DNA of 64,000 bases. It comes from Suilimivivens sp963638365 (lineage in GTDB: Bacteria; Bacillota; Clostridia; Lachnospirales; Lachnospiraceae). Both the position numbers and the translations under genes were made by a program. Below the pieces are notes generated by a model. That model was not told the origin of the DNA, searched no databases, and saw nothing but the letters and a program-made list of their open reading frames with translations. Location: the NCBI GenBank assembly GCA_963638365.1, contig CAVHRK010000037.1:26013-90012 (forward strand), given 5' to 3'. This document shows positions 1 to 8,637 of this stretch, piece after piece (position 1 is the first letter of the stretch; each line of letters starts with the position of its first letter).

Positions 1-1
1 A

Positions 2-1504
2 AACAGCCGCCGGCTGTTCAGCGGAAAGCTTCTTGCCATTGTTGAGGCTGGAACGACACCGGGCGCTATCCGGATCCGGGTTTCCGGAAAGGGCTTAAAG
101 AGCGCAGAGCTGGTCTGTGAAGCAGTGGAGATTGATCAGATGCTGCCCTTTATGAAGGAAGAGGAGGCACAGCGCATTTATTGTAAAACTTTTCGGGATC
201 CATTTGCAGAAAACTATGGTCCTGGGCAGACAGAATTGATAGAAGATCACGAAGAGAGATACGAAGAGAGTCTGAAAGAACAGAAACAGAGACAAGAAGA
301 GAAACAGAGCTCGAAAGAACGGTTGGAACAAGAACAGCAACAGAGTCAGGAAGCAAGGCTGGAAGAGGAAGAAAAACAGAGCCAGAAAGAAAGACTGGAA
401 GAGAAACAGGAAGAGATTCCGGTTCGGAAGATCACCTTACGTTCTCCGATGGGACAGAAGCTTTCAAAAGAACAGCCGCATCTTACCGTGGAAGCGGAGA
501 TTGAACCGAAGGAAGCTACAGACCGTCAGTTGATGTTCCGCGTGGTAGATGAGCATGGTGTAGATTCCAATCTTGTTAAGCTTCTGGTGCAGGGGCATAG
601 CGCGCAGCTTCAGGCAATGGGAGATGGCAGCTTTTATCTGCGGTGTATGTCACGCAGCGGCACAGAAGGAATCCGCGTGATCAGCCAGTTGGAATTTACA
701 GTAGAAGGTATGGGACAGGCGTATCGGAATCCTTACGAGCTGATTTCGGGAAGTCTGTACACTTCCTATCAGGGAGAGGTCAGCAACGGAAACGAACGCG
801 GTGTCGCAACGGCACGGGATGGAGAAACCGTGGTAACGTTTGGAAACATTGACTTTGGACCGGTCGGATCCGATGAAATCACGATGCCGGTTTTTGCACT
901 GACAAGTGAAGAATATCCGATCCGGATCTATGAAGGAGTTCCGGGAGAAGAGGGCTGTCAACTGCTTGCGGATGTGGTCTATCAGAAGCCGTCCATCTGG
1001 AACACGTATCAGGAAGAAACCTATTCGCTGGCAAAGCGGGTTACCGGAATTAATACGATCAGTATAGCCGTTCATCAGAAGATCCATCTGAAGGGCTTTG
1101 TATTCAAAAAGCTGGAAAAAGCATGGCTGTCTTTGAACGCAGCGGAAGCGGATTCGGTTTACGGGGATACTTTTACGAAGGAAGAACGTGCGATTACCGG
1201 AATCGGAAACAATGTGACGATCACTTATACGGAAATGGATTTTGGAGAAGAAGGAACCGCAGGAGTCCGGATCTGTGGACGGGCAGCAAAAAGCAGCAAC
1301 AGTCTTCATATCCGGTTCTCACAGGGAGAGGAAGAAATCAAGCAGCTTGTGGAATTCCCGATGTGTGGGGAGTATACGGAGAAAGCGTTCTCCCTGACAC
1401 CCGTAAAGGGAAAATGGGACGTCAGCTTCGTTTTCCTTCCGGGAAGCTGCTTCGATCTTCAAAGTGTTCAATTCCTGCCGGCCGGTACGGAAGTACACTT
1501 CTGA
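2..1504 (+). CDS. GH2 beta-galactosidase-like enzyme, C-terminal part (5' end outside window)
   Basis: The frame is open from base 2, so the gene begins upstream of the window; 500 codons are visible. The first residues (LFSGKLLAIVEAG, then GAIRIRVSGKGL) match the Ig-like C-terminal domain that follows the catalytic barrel in bacterial GH2 beta-galactosidases. A very polar Glu/Gln/Lys/Arg linker follows at about 240-420, with repeated QSQ-x-RLEE units. Two beta-rich modules come next, containing YQGEVSNGN, GFVFKKLEKAW and related stretches, which resemble CBM6-like carbohydrate-binding modules. The catalytic part is not in view, so substrate cannot be judged; the neighbours suggest plant hemicellulose. 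The stop overlaps the convergent AraC gene by 37 bases. The family call rests on recollection of the C-terminal architecture. Confidence 0.75.
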   Translation, partial: NSRRLFSGKLLAIVEAGTTPGAIRIRVSGKGLKSAELVCEAVEIDQMLPFMKEEEAQRIYCKTFRDPFAENYGPGQTELIEDHEERYEESLKEQKQRQEEKQSSKERLEQEQQQSQEARLEEEEKQSQKERLEEKQEEIPVRKITLRSPMGQKLSKEQPHLTVEAEIEPKEATDRQLMFRVVDEHGVDSNLVKLLVQGHSAQLQAMGDGSFYLRCMSRSGTEGIRVISQLEFTVEGMGQAYRNPYELISGSLYTSYQGEVSNGNERGVATARDGETVVTFGNIDFGPVGSDEITMPVFALTSEEYPIRIYEGVPGEEGCQLLADVVYQKPSIWNTYQEETYSLAKRVTGINTISIAVHQKIHLKGFVFKKLEKAWLSLNAAEADSVYGDTFTKEERAITGIGNNVTITYTEMDFGEEGTAGVRICGRAAKSSNSLHIRFSQGEEEIKQLVEFPMCGEYTEKAFSLTPVKGKWDVSFVFLPGSCFDLQSVQFLPAGTEVHF

Positions 1505-2364
1505 TTGGCACGGTTTAATTTCTTGTACTCGGATGGGGTACAGTTTTTGGCAGATTTAAAAATACGGTTAAAGGTAGAGAGGCTGTTGAATCCCGAACGC
1601 ATGGAGACCTCCGTAATGGAAAGGTCCGGTTCGATCAGCAGCTTTTCTGCGTAAGCAATACGTTTCTGAATGATATAGTCATAGCAGGAGGTATTCGTGA
1701 ACTGCTTAAACAGCCGGGCAAAATGAAATTTGGAGAAGCCGGCCAGTGAAGCCAGTTCGTCCACGGTGATGTTTTCGGTGCAGTGCTCGGTAATGTAATT
1801 GCAGACATTCATGAATTTATCCACATATTCGTGCTGCTTGCTCGATGTGATGCCGGGGAACATTTCCTGGGGATTGATGTTGGCGCGTCCGAGCGTCACG
1901 AAAAAGCGGATCATCAGGGAATAGATGGCCGCCTCCGCATAGGGCTGGGAGTAGTCGTATTCTCGGCTGATTTCTTCCAGATAAAACCGCAGCTTTCCAT
2001 TCAGATCACCATGGGAATCACGGCGTACCAGCAGAAACGGATGGATGGTCTGCAACAGGGAGTCCATGCCCTTGACATTACAGATCAGGCTGTAGTCGAA
2101 AAGAAGAATCAGGCGTTCTCCTGTTTTGGGCGCTCTCAGTTCATGCAGTGTGCCGGGAGCGGTAATCCAGATATCTCCCTCATTCAGGATATGAGGCTTG
2201 CCGTCGATCACGACCGTATATTCGTTTTCAAAAGGCATGATGATTTCAAGCGCGGTATGCCAGTGAAGCGGGTAATCCTCGTATTCCCGGTTGTGCCACA
2301 GGCGGATGCCCTGTAAGTCTTTATAGGTAACGGTTTCGTGTGTTCCGTTTAAAATTGCGATCAT
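1468..2364 (-). CDS. AraC-family transcriptional regulator with N-terminal cupin sensor
   Basis: A 298-residue protein. The N-terminal half (about 15-130) is a cupin-like sugar-sensing fold, with HWHTALEIIMPFE and GDIWITAPGTLHEL as the metal/ligand-type motifs. The C-terminal 100 residues form a double helix-turn-helix AraC domain, including ITVDELASLAGFSKFHFARL and SITEVSMRSGFNSLSTFNRI. The start has a strong purine-rich site (GGGGGAA) about 8 bases upstream. It is divergent from the GH3-GH67 genes and shares a 200-bp regulatory gap with them, so it probably controls hemicellulose use. A minus-strand promoter in that gap contains an inverted repeat, which suggests autoregulation. The ligand is unknown. 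Confidence 0.9.
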   Translation of the reverse strand: MIAILNGTHETVTYKDLQGIRLWHNREYEDYPLHWHTALEIIMPFENEYTVVIDGKPHILNEGDIWITAPGTLHELRAPKTGERLILLFDYSLICNVKGMDSLLQTIHPFLLVRRDSHGDLNGKLRFYLEEISREYDYSQPYAEAAIYSLMIRFFVTLGRANINPQEMFPGITSSKQHEYVDKFMNVCNYITEHCTENITVDELASLAGFSKFHFARLFKQFTNTSCYDYIIQKRIAYAEKLLIEPDLSITEVSMRSGFNSLSTFNRIFKSAKNCTPSEYKKLNRANQKCTSVPAGRN

Positions 2365-2408
2365 GTCAGATTCCCCCCATAAGCAGGTTCGTAAAACCAG
2401 TTAAGATA

Positions 2409-2437
2409 AGAATACGCCATTTCTGAAAAGGCGTCAA
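2409..2437 (-). promoter_or_regulatory. Predicted promoter of the AraC gene containing an inverted repeat
   Basis: On the minus strand, TTGACG and TATTCT are separated by 17 bases. The inverted repeat ACGCC-N11-GGCGT (2414-2434) fills the spacer almost exactly, so a protein bound there would block this promoter. It is a candidate operator for the AraC protein, upstream of the divergent promoter at 2453. Confidence 0.5.
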
Positions 2438-2452
2438 ACGAAATAGCAATAT

Positions 2453-2480
2453 TTGACTAGAACTACGCAAGAAATAAAAT
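2453..2480 (+). promoter_or_regulatory. Predicted promoter of the GH3-GH67 operon
   Basis: TTGACT, a 16-base spacer, then TAAAAT. It lies about 90 bases before the GH3 start and 18 bases downstream of the ACGCC/GGCGT inverted repeat, a usual distance for an AraC-type activator upstream of the -35 box. Confidence 0.5.
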
Positions 2481-2572
2481 GCACATAAGGGAGCTCATGT
2501 CCTATACTTTTAGCATGAACAAAAAGGAAGCTGTATGGCAGCAGACAGATGGTAAATGCAAGGAGAAAGCTT

Positions 2573-4717
2573 ATGGAATTAGTTAGAAATGAAGAAAAGC
2601 GTGCGGAATATACAAAGCGTGCGAAAGAACTTGTGTCGAAGATGACGCTGGAAGAAAAAGTACAACAGACACTTTATCAGGCACCTGCAATTGAACGTCT
2701 TGGAATCAAGGCTTACAACTGGTGGAATGAAGCTCTTCATGGTGTGGCAAGAGCCGGAGTAGCTACCGTATTTCCACAGGCGATCGGACTTGCAGCTACG
2801 TTCGATGAGGATCTGGCAGAGGAAGTGGCAGAAGCAGTATCCACAGAAGGACGAGCTAAATTCAACATGCAGCAGGAATATGATGATACAGATATTTATA
2901 AGGGACTGACCTTCTGGTCACCCAATGTTAATATTTTCCGTGATCCCAGATGGGGGCGCGGACATGAAACCTTCGGAGAGGATCCCTATCTGACCTCCCG
3001 TATGGGCGTGCGTTATGTGGAAGGGCTTCAGGGACATGATGAAAAGTACTTAAAGGCAGCAGCCTGCGCCAAGCATTTCGCGGTACACAGCGGACCGGAG
3101 GATCTGCGCCACCATTTCAATGCCGTGGCAACAAAGCAGGATATGTATGAAACCTATCTTCCGGCTTTCAAGACCTGCGTGCAGGAAGGAAAGGTAGAGG
3201 CCGTGATGGGCGCGTATAACCGGACAAATGGCGAGCCCTGCTGTGGAAGCAAGACATTATTACAGGATATTTTAAGAAAAGAATGGGGCTTTGAAGGTCA
3301 TGTGGTATCGGACTGCTGGGCGATCAAGGATTTCCATGAAGGACATATGGTAACGGATACCCCGTTGGAGTCTGCGGCCCTTGCCATGAACAACGGCTGT
3401 GACTTAAACTGTGGTACATTATTTGCTTATTTAAAGGAAGCGGTAGAGAAGGGAATGGTGAAGGAAGAGCGTCTCGATGAAGCACTGGTTCACCTGTTTA
3501 CTACCCGCATGATGCTGGGCGTTTTTGATCAGAAAGGAGAGAATCCTTATGATCAGATTTCCTATGAGGTGGTGGATTCCAAACCGATGCAGGAGTTAAA
3601 TCTCAAGGTTTCCGAGAAGTGCATCACGCTTTTAAAGAACGAGAACCATATGCTTCCGTTAGATAAGTCCAAGATCAAAACCATCGGTGTGATCGGACCG
3701 AATGCCAACAGCCGTGCGGCACTGGTTGGTAACTATGAAGGAACCGCATCCCGCTATTACACAATTTCCGAAGGAATTCAGGAGTATGTCGGCGACGACG
3801 TACGTGTGCTCGTATCCGATGGCTGTCATTTATATAAAGAAGGAATGAGCAACTTAAGTCAGGGAAAGGACCGTCATTCCGAAGTGCGCGGCATCTGCGC
3901 AGCAAGTGATGTTGTTGTCATGTGCCTTGGACTTGATGCAACCTTAGAAGGGGAAGAGGGCGATACCGGTAACCAGTACGGAAGCGGAGATAAGCGTGAC
4001 TTAGAGCTTCCGGGCTTACAGCTTGAAATCCTCAAGATGGCTTATGAAAGCGGCAAGCCGGTCGTGCTTGTGGTGCTTTCCGGAAGTGCACTTTCCTTTA
4101 ACTGGGCCGATGAGCATATTCCGGCAATCATTCAGGGCTGGTATCCGGGCGCTGTCGGCGGCAAGGCGATTGCCAATATTCTGTTTGGTGATGTGAGTCC
4201 GGAAGGAAAGCTTCCGCTTACGTTCTATCACAGCATTGATGAATTACCGGAGTTTACCGATTATTCCATGAAGGGAAGAACCTACCGCTATATGAAGCAG
4301 GATGCAATGTATCCGTTTGGTTACGGACTTTCCTATAATGAATATGAGCTTTCCAATGTAAAGGCAGACCGTGAAAAGCTTACGGAGGATGGCATCACCG
4401 TAACTGCAGAGATTTCCAATCTTGGAGAATATGACAGTGCGGAAACCGTTCAGGTTTATGTGAAGATCTGTGCAGAGGATACGCCGAATGCACAGCTTAA
4501 GGGACTTAAAAAGGTTTCTCTTAAGAAGGGTGAGAAAAAGAGCGTGGAAATCCACCTTCCGAAGGAAGCATTCGGACTCTACAATGAGGAAGGAAAGCTT
4601 TGCTACCGGGAAGGAGAAGCCATCTGTTATGTAGGAACAAACGGACCGGATCACCGGAGCGTGGAACTGACCGGAAAGAAGCCGGTTGAGATCACCATTA
4701 AGGTGTCGGGCTGCTGA
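2573..4717 (+). CDS. Glycoside hydrolase family 3, beta-xylosidase/beta-glucosidase type
   Basis: A 714-residue cytoplasmic enzyme (no signal peptide) that should release terminal beta-linked sugars from oligosaccharides. Motifs in order: RDPRWGRGHETFGEDPY, CAKHFAVHSGPE, then HVVSDCWAI with the expected nucleophile Asp247. A C-terminal alpha/beta sandwich carries LEGEEGD (about 459-464), where the acid/base is expected. A fibronectin-like tail contains ETVQVYVK. KHFAVHSGPE and the overall order fit the GH3 branch with many xylosidases, but beta-glucosidase activity cannot be excluded. I chose the ATG at 2573 because AAGGAG lies 7 bases upstream; an earlier in-frame ATG at 2549 has no comparable site. 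The GH67 gene follows within 30 bases, implying co-transcription and joint action on xylo-oligosaccharides. Confidence 0.9.
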   Translation: MELVRNEEKRAEYTKRAKELVSKMTLEEKVQQTLYQAPAIERLGIKAYNWWNEALHGVARAGVATVFPQAIGLAATFDEDLAEEVAEAVSTEGRAKFNMQQEYDDTDIYKGLTFWSPNVNIFRDPRWGRGHETFGEDPYLTSRMGVRYVEGLQGHDEKYLKAAACAKHFAVHSGPEDLRHHFNAVATKQDMYETYLPAFKTCVQEGKVEAVMGAYNRTNGEPCCGSKTLLQDILRKEWGFEGHVVSDCWAIKDFHEGHMVTDTPLESAALAMNNGCDLNCGTLFAYLKEAVEKGMVKEERLDEALVHLFTTRMMLGVFDQKGENPYDQISYEVVDSKPMQELNLKVSEKCITLLKNENHMLPLDKSKIKTIGVIGPNANSRAALVGNYEGTASRYYTISEGIQEYVGDDVRVLVSDGCHLYKEGMSNLSQGKDRHSEVRGICAASDVVVMCLGLDATLEGEEGDTGNQYGSGDKRDLELPGLQLEILKMAYESGKPVVLVVLSGSALSFNWADEHIPAIIQGWYPGAVGGKAIANILFGDVSPEGKLPLTFYHSIDELPEFTDYSMKGRTYRYMKQDAMYPFGYGLSYNEYELSNVKADREKLTEDGITVTAEISNLGEYDSAETVQVYVKICAEDTPNAQLKGLKKVSLKKGEKKSVEIHLPKEAFGLYNEEGKLCYREGEAICYVGTNGPDHRSVELTGKKPVEITIKVSGC

Positions 4718-4745
4718 TCAAATACCTAGGGGAGGAGAATTGGGA

Positions 4746-6740
4746 ATGAATCCGTGGACACAGATGTGGCTGAATTACTTTCCGAGAGCAGCGAAAGGAA
4801 ATGAAGCCTATTTTGAAAAATACCGGCTGGATGGATTTGAGAAGGAACACCGTGTGATTCGGTCTGCACTTATGGAACTGGAGCGTGGAATACAGGGCAT
4901 GCTGGCACTTCCTTCTCTGGCACAGGCAGAAAAGGGAACCTTCGTTATCCGCAGGGTTTCTGAAGCAGGAAGCGGTGTGAAAACAGAAGGATACCATCTG
5001 AAAGAGCAGGATGGACGGCTTTTTCTGATGGCGGCCGAAGAGAAGGGTGTCTTATATGGCGTGTTTGACCTGCTTCGCAGGATTGCCATGGAGGAATCCC
5101 TCAAAGGCGTGGATGTGCTTTGCAATCCGGACAATCCAAATCGTATGCTGAACCACTGGGATAACATGGATGGCAGCATTGAGCGCGGTTATTCCGGGGA
5201 ATCCTTCTTCTTTGCAGAGAATGAAATTCTGGTGAATGAACGGACGAAGGATTATGCACGTTTCGTGGCGAGCGTCGGATTGAATGGTGTTGTGATCAAC
5301 AACGTGAATGTAAAGGACGCGGCAACGTATCTGATTACGGAACGTTATTTTGACCGTGTGGCAGAGCTTTCCAATGTATTTGCCGATTATGGAATCAAGC
5401 TGTATTTAAGCCTTAATTTTGCATCCCCGATGGAACTTGGCGGACCGGACAGTGCGGATCCGTTAAACGAAGAGGTCATTGCATGGTGGAAAGAGAAGAT
5501 GAAGGAGGTCTTTGCAAGAATCCCGAATCTTGGAGGGTTCCTTGTAAAGGCAGATTCGGAAGGAAGACCGGGGCCTTTTACCTACGGAAGGACGCAGGCA
5601 GACGGAGCCAATATGCTTGCCGATATTGTGAAGGAATATGGTGCCATCATCATCTGGCGGTGCTTTGTTTATAACTGCACGCAGGACTGGCGGGATTATA
5701 AGACGGACCGGGCGCGTGCCGGATATGACAATTTCATTCAGATGGATGGAGACTATCACGAGAATGTGATTCTGCAGATTAAAAATGGTCCGATGGACTT
5801 CCAGATCCGGGAGGCAGTTTCGCCCCTGCTTGGTGGCTTAAAAAAGACCAATCAGATGCTGGAGGTTCAGGTGGCACAGGAGTATACAGGACATCAGATC
5901 GATGTCTGCTATCTGATCCCTTTATTTAAGGAAGTACTGGATTTTAAAACCTATTGCCAGCCGGAGCTTGACACGGTTGCGGATGTGGTAAGCGGTCGGA
6001 CGCTGGGAAACCAGAATGCCGGAATTGCAGCCGTAATCAATACCGGTAATGATGCGAACTGGACCGGAAATGATCTGGCAGCAGCAAACTTTTATGGATT
6101 CGGAAGGTTGGCATTCCATACTGCTCTTTCCTCAGAAGAAATTGCAAAGGAATGGGTGAAGCTGACCTTTGGCTGTGACTGCGAGGTTGTCGATCCGCTT
6201 ACGAAGCTTCTTCTCGGATCCCGGGCAACCTATGAGAAATATACCTCACCGCTTGGCATTGGCTGGATGGTGACACCACATGAGCACTACGGCCCGAGCA
6301 TTGATGGGTATGAGTACTCCCGCTGGGGAACCTACCATCGTGCCGATCATCTGGGACTTGGCGTTGACCGGTCACATAACGGAACAGGATATGCACAGCA
6401 GTATTATGAGCCGAATGCTTCGATGTATGACGATCCGGCAACCTGCCCGGAAGAGCTGTTACTGTTCTTCCATCACATGCCGTATACGTGGAAGCTGGCA
6501 AGCGGAAAGACACTGTTGCAGCACATCTATGATACCCACTTTGAAGGTGTGGAAGAAGTTCGGGAAATGATAACCGTCTGGGAATCCTTGCAGGAAAAGA
6601 TCCCGGAAGAAAGCTATACACTGGTGCGGGAGCGGTTTGAACGACAGTTAGCCAACGCCAGGGAGTGGCGCGATCAGGTGAACTCTTATTTCTACCGTAA
6701 GAGTGGAATCCCGGATGAAAAAGGAAGAAAGATTTATTAG
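4746..6740 (+). CDS. aguA: Alpha-glucuronidase, GH67
   Basis: A 664-residue cytoplasmic enzyme expected to remove (4-O-methyl)glucuronic acid from the non-reducing end of aldouronic acids derived from glucuronoxylan. NHWDNMDGSIERGYSGES opens the catalytic barrel. ADSEGRPGPF gives the likely acid Glu272; NGPMDFQ and QVAQEYTG give Asp351 and Glu379. The spacings (79 and 28 residues) match those I recall for the catalytic trio of the Geobacillus enzyme. The start at 4746 has GGGGAGG about 10 bases upstream; an in-frame upstream extension into the GH3 gene lacks such a site. It is followed by a hairpin at 6754. Together with GH3 and the LplB/YtcP/LplA importer it resembles the aldouronate-utilisation cluster described in Paenibacillus. 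Confidence 0.93.
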   Translation: MNPWTQMWLNYFPRAAKGNEAYFEKYRLDGFEKEHRVIRSALMELERGIQGMLALPSLAQAEKGTFVIRRVSEAGSGVKTEGYHLKEQDGRLFLMAAEEKGVLYGVFDLLRRIAMEESLKGVDVLCNPDNPNRMLNHWDNMDGSIERGYSGESFFFAENEILVNERTKDYARFVASVGLNGVVINNVNVKDAATYLITERYFDRVAELSNVFADYGIKLYLSLNFASPMELGGPDSADPLNEEVIAWWKEKMKEVFARIPNLGGFLVKADSEGRPGPFTYGRTQADGANMLADIVKEYGAIIIWRCFVYNCTQDWRDYKTDRARAGYDNFIQMDGDYHENVILQIKNGPMDFQIREAVSPLLGGLKKTNQMLEVQVAQEYTGHQIDVCYLIPLFKEVLDFKTYCQPELDTVADVVSGRTLGNQNAGIAAVINTGNDANWTGNDLAAANFYGFGRLAFHTALSSEEIAKEWVKLTFGCDCEVVDPLTKLLLGSRATYEKYTSPLGIGWMVTPHEHYGPSIDGYEYSRWGTYHRADHLGLGVDRSHNGTGYAQQYYEPNASMYDDPATCPEELLLFFHHMPYTWKLASGKTLLQHIYDTHFEGVEEVREMITVWESLQEKIPEESYTLVRERFERQLANAREWRDQVNSYFYRKSGIPDEKGRKIY

Positions 6741-6753
6741 GAAGATGATATTG

Positions 6754-6784
6754 ACTGTCGGAAGCAGAAACTGCTTCCGGCAGT
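6754..6784 (+). terminator. Hairpin after the alpha-glucuronidase gene
   Basis: ACTG-TCGGAAGCAG, loop aaa, CTGCTTCCGGCAGT forms a near-perfect 14-bp stem 13 bases after the GH67 stop. Only a short T-poor tail (TTGCAGTTT) follows, so termination may be partial. Confidence 0.5.
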
Positions 6785-6833
6785 TGCAGTTTCGGGGCAT
6801 GGATAGGAAGTGTAGTTTGGTAAAGGGGAATCT

Positions 6834-8588
6834 GTGAAAGAAAAATTAACATTCATATTACGGTTTGCAAAACCTCATAAATGGAAATTTATCATTATGC
6901 TGCTTAGTGTTATTCTGGCATCCGGAACACTGATGCTTCTGCCATATATGATCGGATGGCTTGTGGATGAGGTAATCAATTCTCAAAACATGTCACGATT
7001 TATCTATATTGTAGCCATATATGGAGCAGTATATGTGTTTAACCAGGCAATGTATACGATAGTGAATATCATGGAAAAAGTGACCAGTACAGCATTTCTG
7101 TTTGATATCAGGTCGGAACTGTATTCCCGGATCTTAAGGTTCAAGGGCTGTTATCTGGCGGGTATGTACAGTGGGGATACGGTTCGCAGAATGGAAAATG
7201 ATGTTGATCAGATTATGACCATGATAAGCGTTAATTTGTTTGGACTGGTAACCAATGGGATGAATATGGTTATTGCCCTGGTATTTATATACTTTTCCAA
7301 TGTATGGATGGGTGTTTTTACAACCATTGTGACTCCGGTCATCGTGTATGTATCCAGATTTTTCAGTGAAAAAGCCAAAAGAGAAAACTCCCGTATTATT
7401 CAAAAAAGAGGCTTATTGTCCTCCTGGACATTTGAAATTTTGGATGGAATGCAGGAAATAAAACTTTTGCATGCGTCCAGACAGATTCTTTCCGAATTTC
7501 TCCGGAGAAATATTGAAATAGCCAGAATGTGTATTGGCTTAAACAGAATCGAAGTCGGGGCAGAAAGGGTGAATACCGGGATATCACTGATCGCCCAGAT
7601 GTGTATGTTTACCATTTCCGCTTTCCTCGTGAAATCCAATCAACTGACAATCGGCGGGGTTACGGCCTGCTTTGCTTATTATGCAAACTGCGTTGCAGCA
7701 TTCAACAGTATCAACTCAAGAATAGTATCTCTTTCCTCCAATCTGGTTTCCTGCGACAGGGTTATGGAATTGTTTGATACCCCGCTGGAAGAAGGGACAG
7801 AATGTCTCCGTATGCAGGAGGTGCCAGACAGTAACGCAGAACGAATCGCGGGAAGCATCGAGTTTAAAGATGTCTCGTTCCGGTATAACGAAGAGAGGAG
7901 CATATTTAATTCTCTGTCATTTCGTATTAACCCACGTGAGAAAATCGCTATTGTAGGAAACAGTGGTGTGGGAAAAAGCACTTTAGTGAATTTGTTGTGT
8001 CGGATATATGATTCGGATGAAGGAAATATATGGATCGATGGCAGGGATATCAGGGAATACGATATCCGCTATTTGCGCGGACAGATAGGAGTTGTTCATC
8101 AAAACAGTATTATATTTCATGGATCGATAAGATTTAATCTGCAATTTTCAGAGGACAGTTTTCAGGATGATTTATTGTGGGAAGCACTTAAAATGGCAGA
8201 TTTGTATGACTTTGTGAGCAGCCTTGAGAACGGATTGGATACGGTCATTGGAACCGGAGGGGTGGACTTTTCGGGAGGACAGAAACAAAGAATTGCGATT
8301 GCCCGGATATTTGTTAAGAATTCTCCAATCATGGTTTTTGATGAGTCAACCAGTGCATTAGACAGTGGAGCTGAAATGACAATCAAAGATTCATGGGAAT
8401 TACTGGGGGAGAATCATACATTACTGATCATTGCACATCGGCTGTCCACGATAATCCATGCGGACAGGATTCTTGTTCTGGAGGATGGGAAAATCGCAGG
8501 CTTTGATAAGCATGAAAAGTTACTGAAAAACTGTGAGACCTATCGGAAGCTTTTTAAAGAGCAGTATGCAGGGAGCATGGGAGCATAA
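6834..8588 (+). CDS. ABC exporter half-transporter (fused membrane and ATPase domains)
   Basis: A 584-residue type IV exporter subunit: six membrane helices in residues 1-310, then a nucleotide-binding domain with Walker A VGNSGVGKSTL, signature FSGGQKQR, Walker B/catalytic Glu IMVFDESTSALDS and H-loop IIAHRLS. No C39 peptidase domain is present, so it need not be a bacteriocin processor. Start is GTG at 6834, with AAAGGGG about 6 bases upstream. The next gene encodes a second exporter half, so they probably form a heterodimer. Both keep an intact catalytic Glu and signature, unlike many heterodimers with one degenerate site. Substrate unknown. The pair is more AT-rich than the sugar genes around it, which hints at separate acquisition. 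Confidence 0.9.
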   Translation: MKEKLTFILRFAKPHKWKFIIMLLSVILASGTLMLLPYMIGWLVDEVINSQNMSRFIYIVAIYGAVYVFNQAMYTIVNIMEKVTSTAFLFDIRSELYSRILRFKGCYLAGMYSGDTVRRMENDVDQIMTMISVNLFGLVTNGMNMVIALVFIYFSNVWMGVFTTIVTPVIVYVSRFFSEKAKRENSRIIQKRGLLSSWTFEILDGMQEIKLLHASRQILSEFLRRNIEIARMCIGLNRIEVGAERVNTGISLIAQMCMFTISAFLVKSNQLTIGGVTACFAYYANCVAAFNSINSRIVSLSSNLVSCDRVMELFDTPLEEGTECLRMQEVPDSNAERIAGSIEFKDVSFRYNEERSIFNSLSFRINPREKIAIVGNSGVGKSTLVNLLCRIYDSDEGNIWIDGRDIREYDIRYLRGQIGVVHQNSIIFHGSIRFNLQFSEDSFQDDLLWEALKMADLYDFVSSLENGLDTVIGTGGVDFSGGQKQRIAIARIFVKNSPIMVFDESTSALDSGAEMTIKDSWELLGENHTLLIIAHRLSTIIHADRILVLEDGKIAGFDKHEKLLKNCETYRKLFKEQYAGSMGA

Positions 8589-8637
8589 ATTTCCGGTATT
8601 TCAGGTGCAGACAGTAAAAGGAAAAAGAGGGGATTAT

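Noticed and set aside
650..1309. A 219-codon open frame on the minus strand opposite the GH2 tail
   Set aside because: No ribosome site and Cys/Arg/Phe-rich shadow composition; the plus strand has clear GH2-type domains.
6199..6852. A 217-codon minus-strand frame across the aguA end
   Set aside because: Shadow of the GH67 gene with unlikely amino acid composition.
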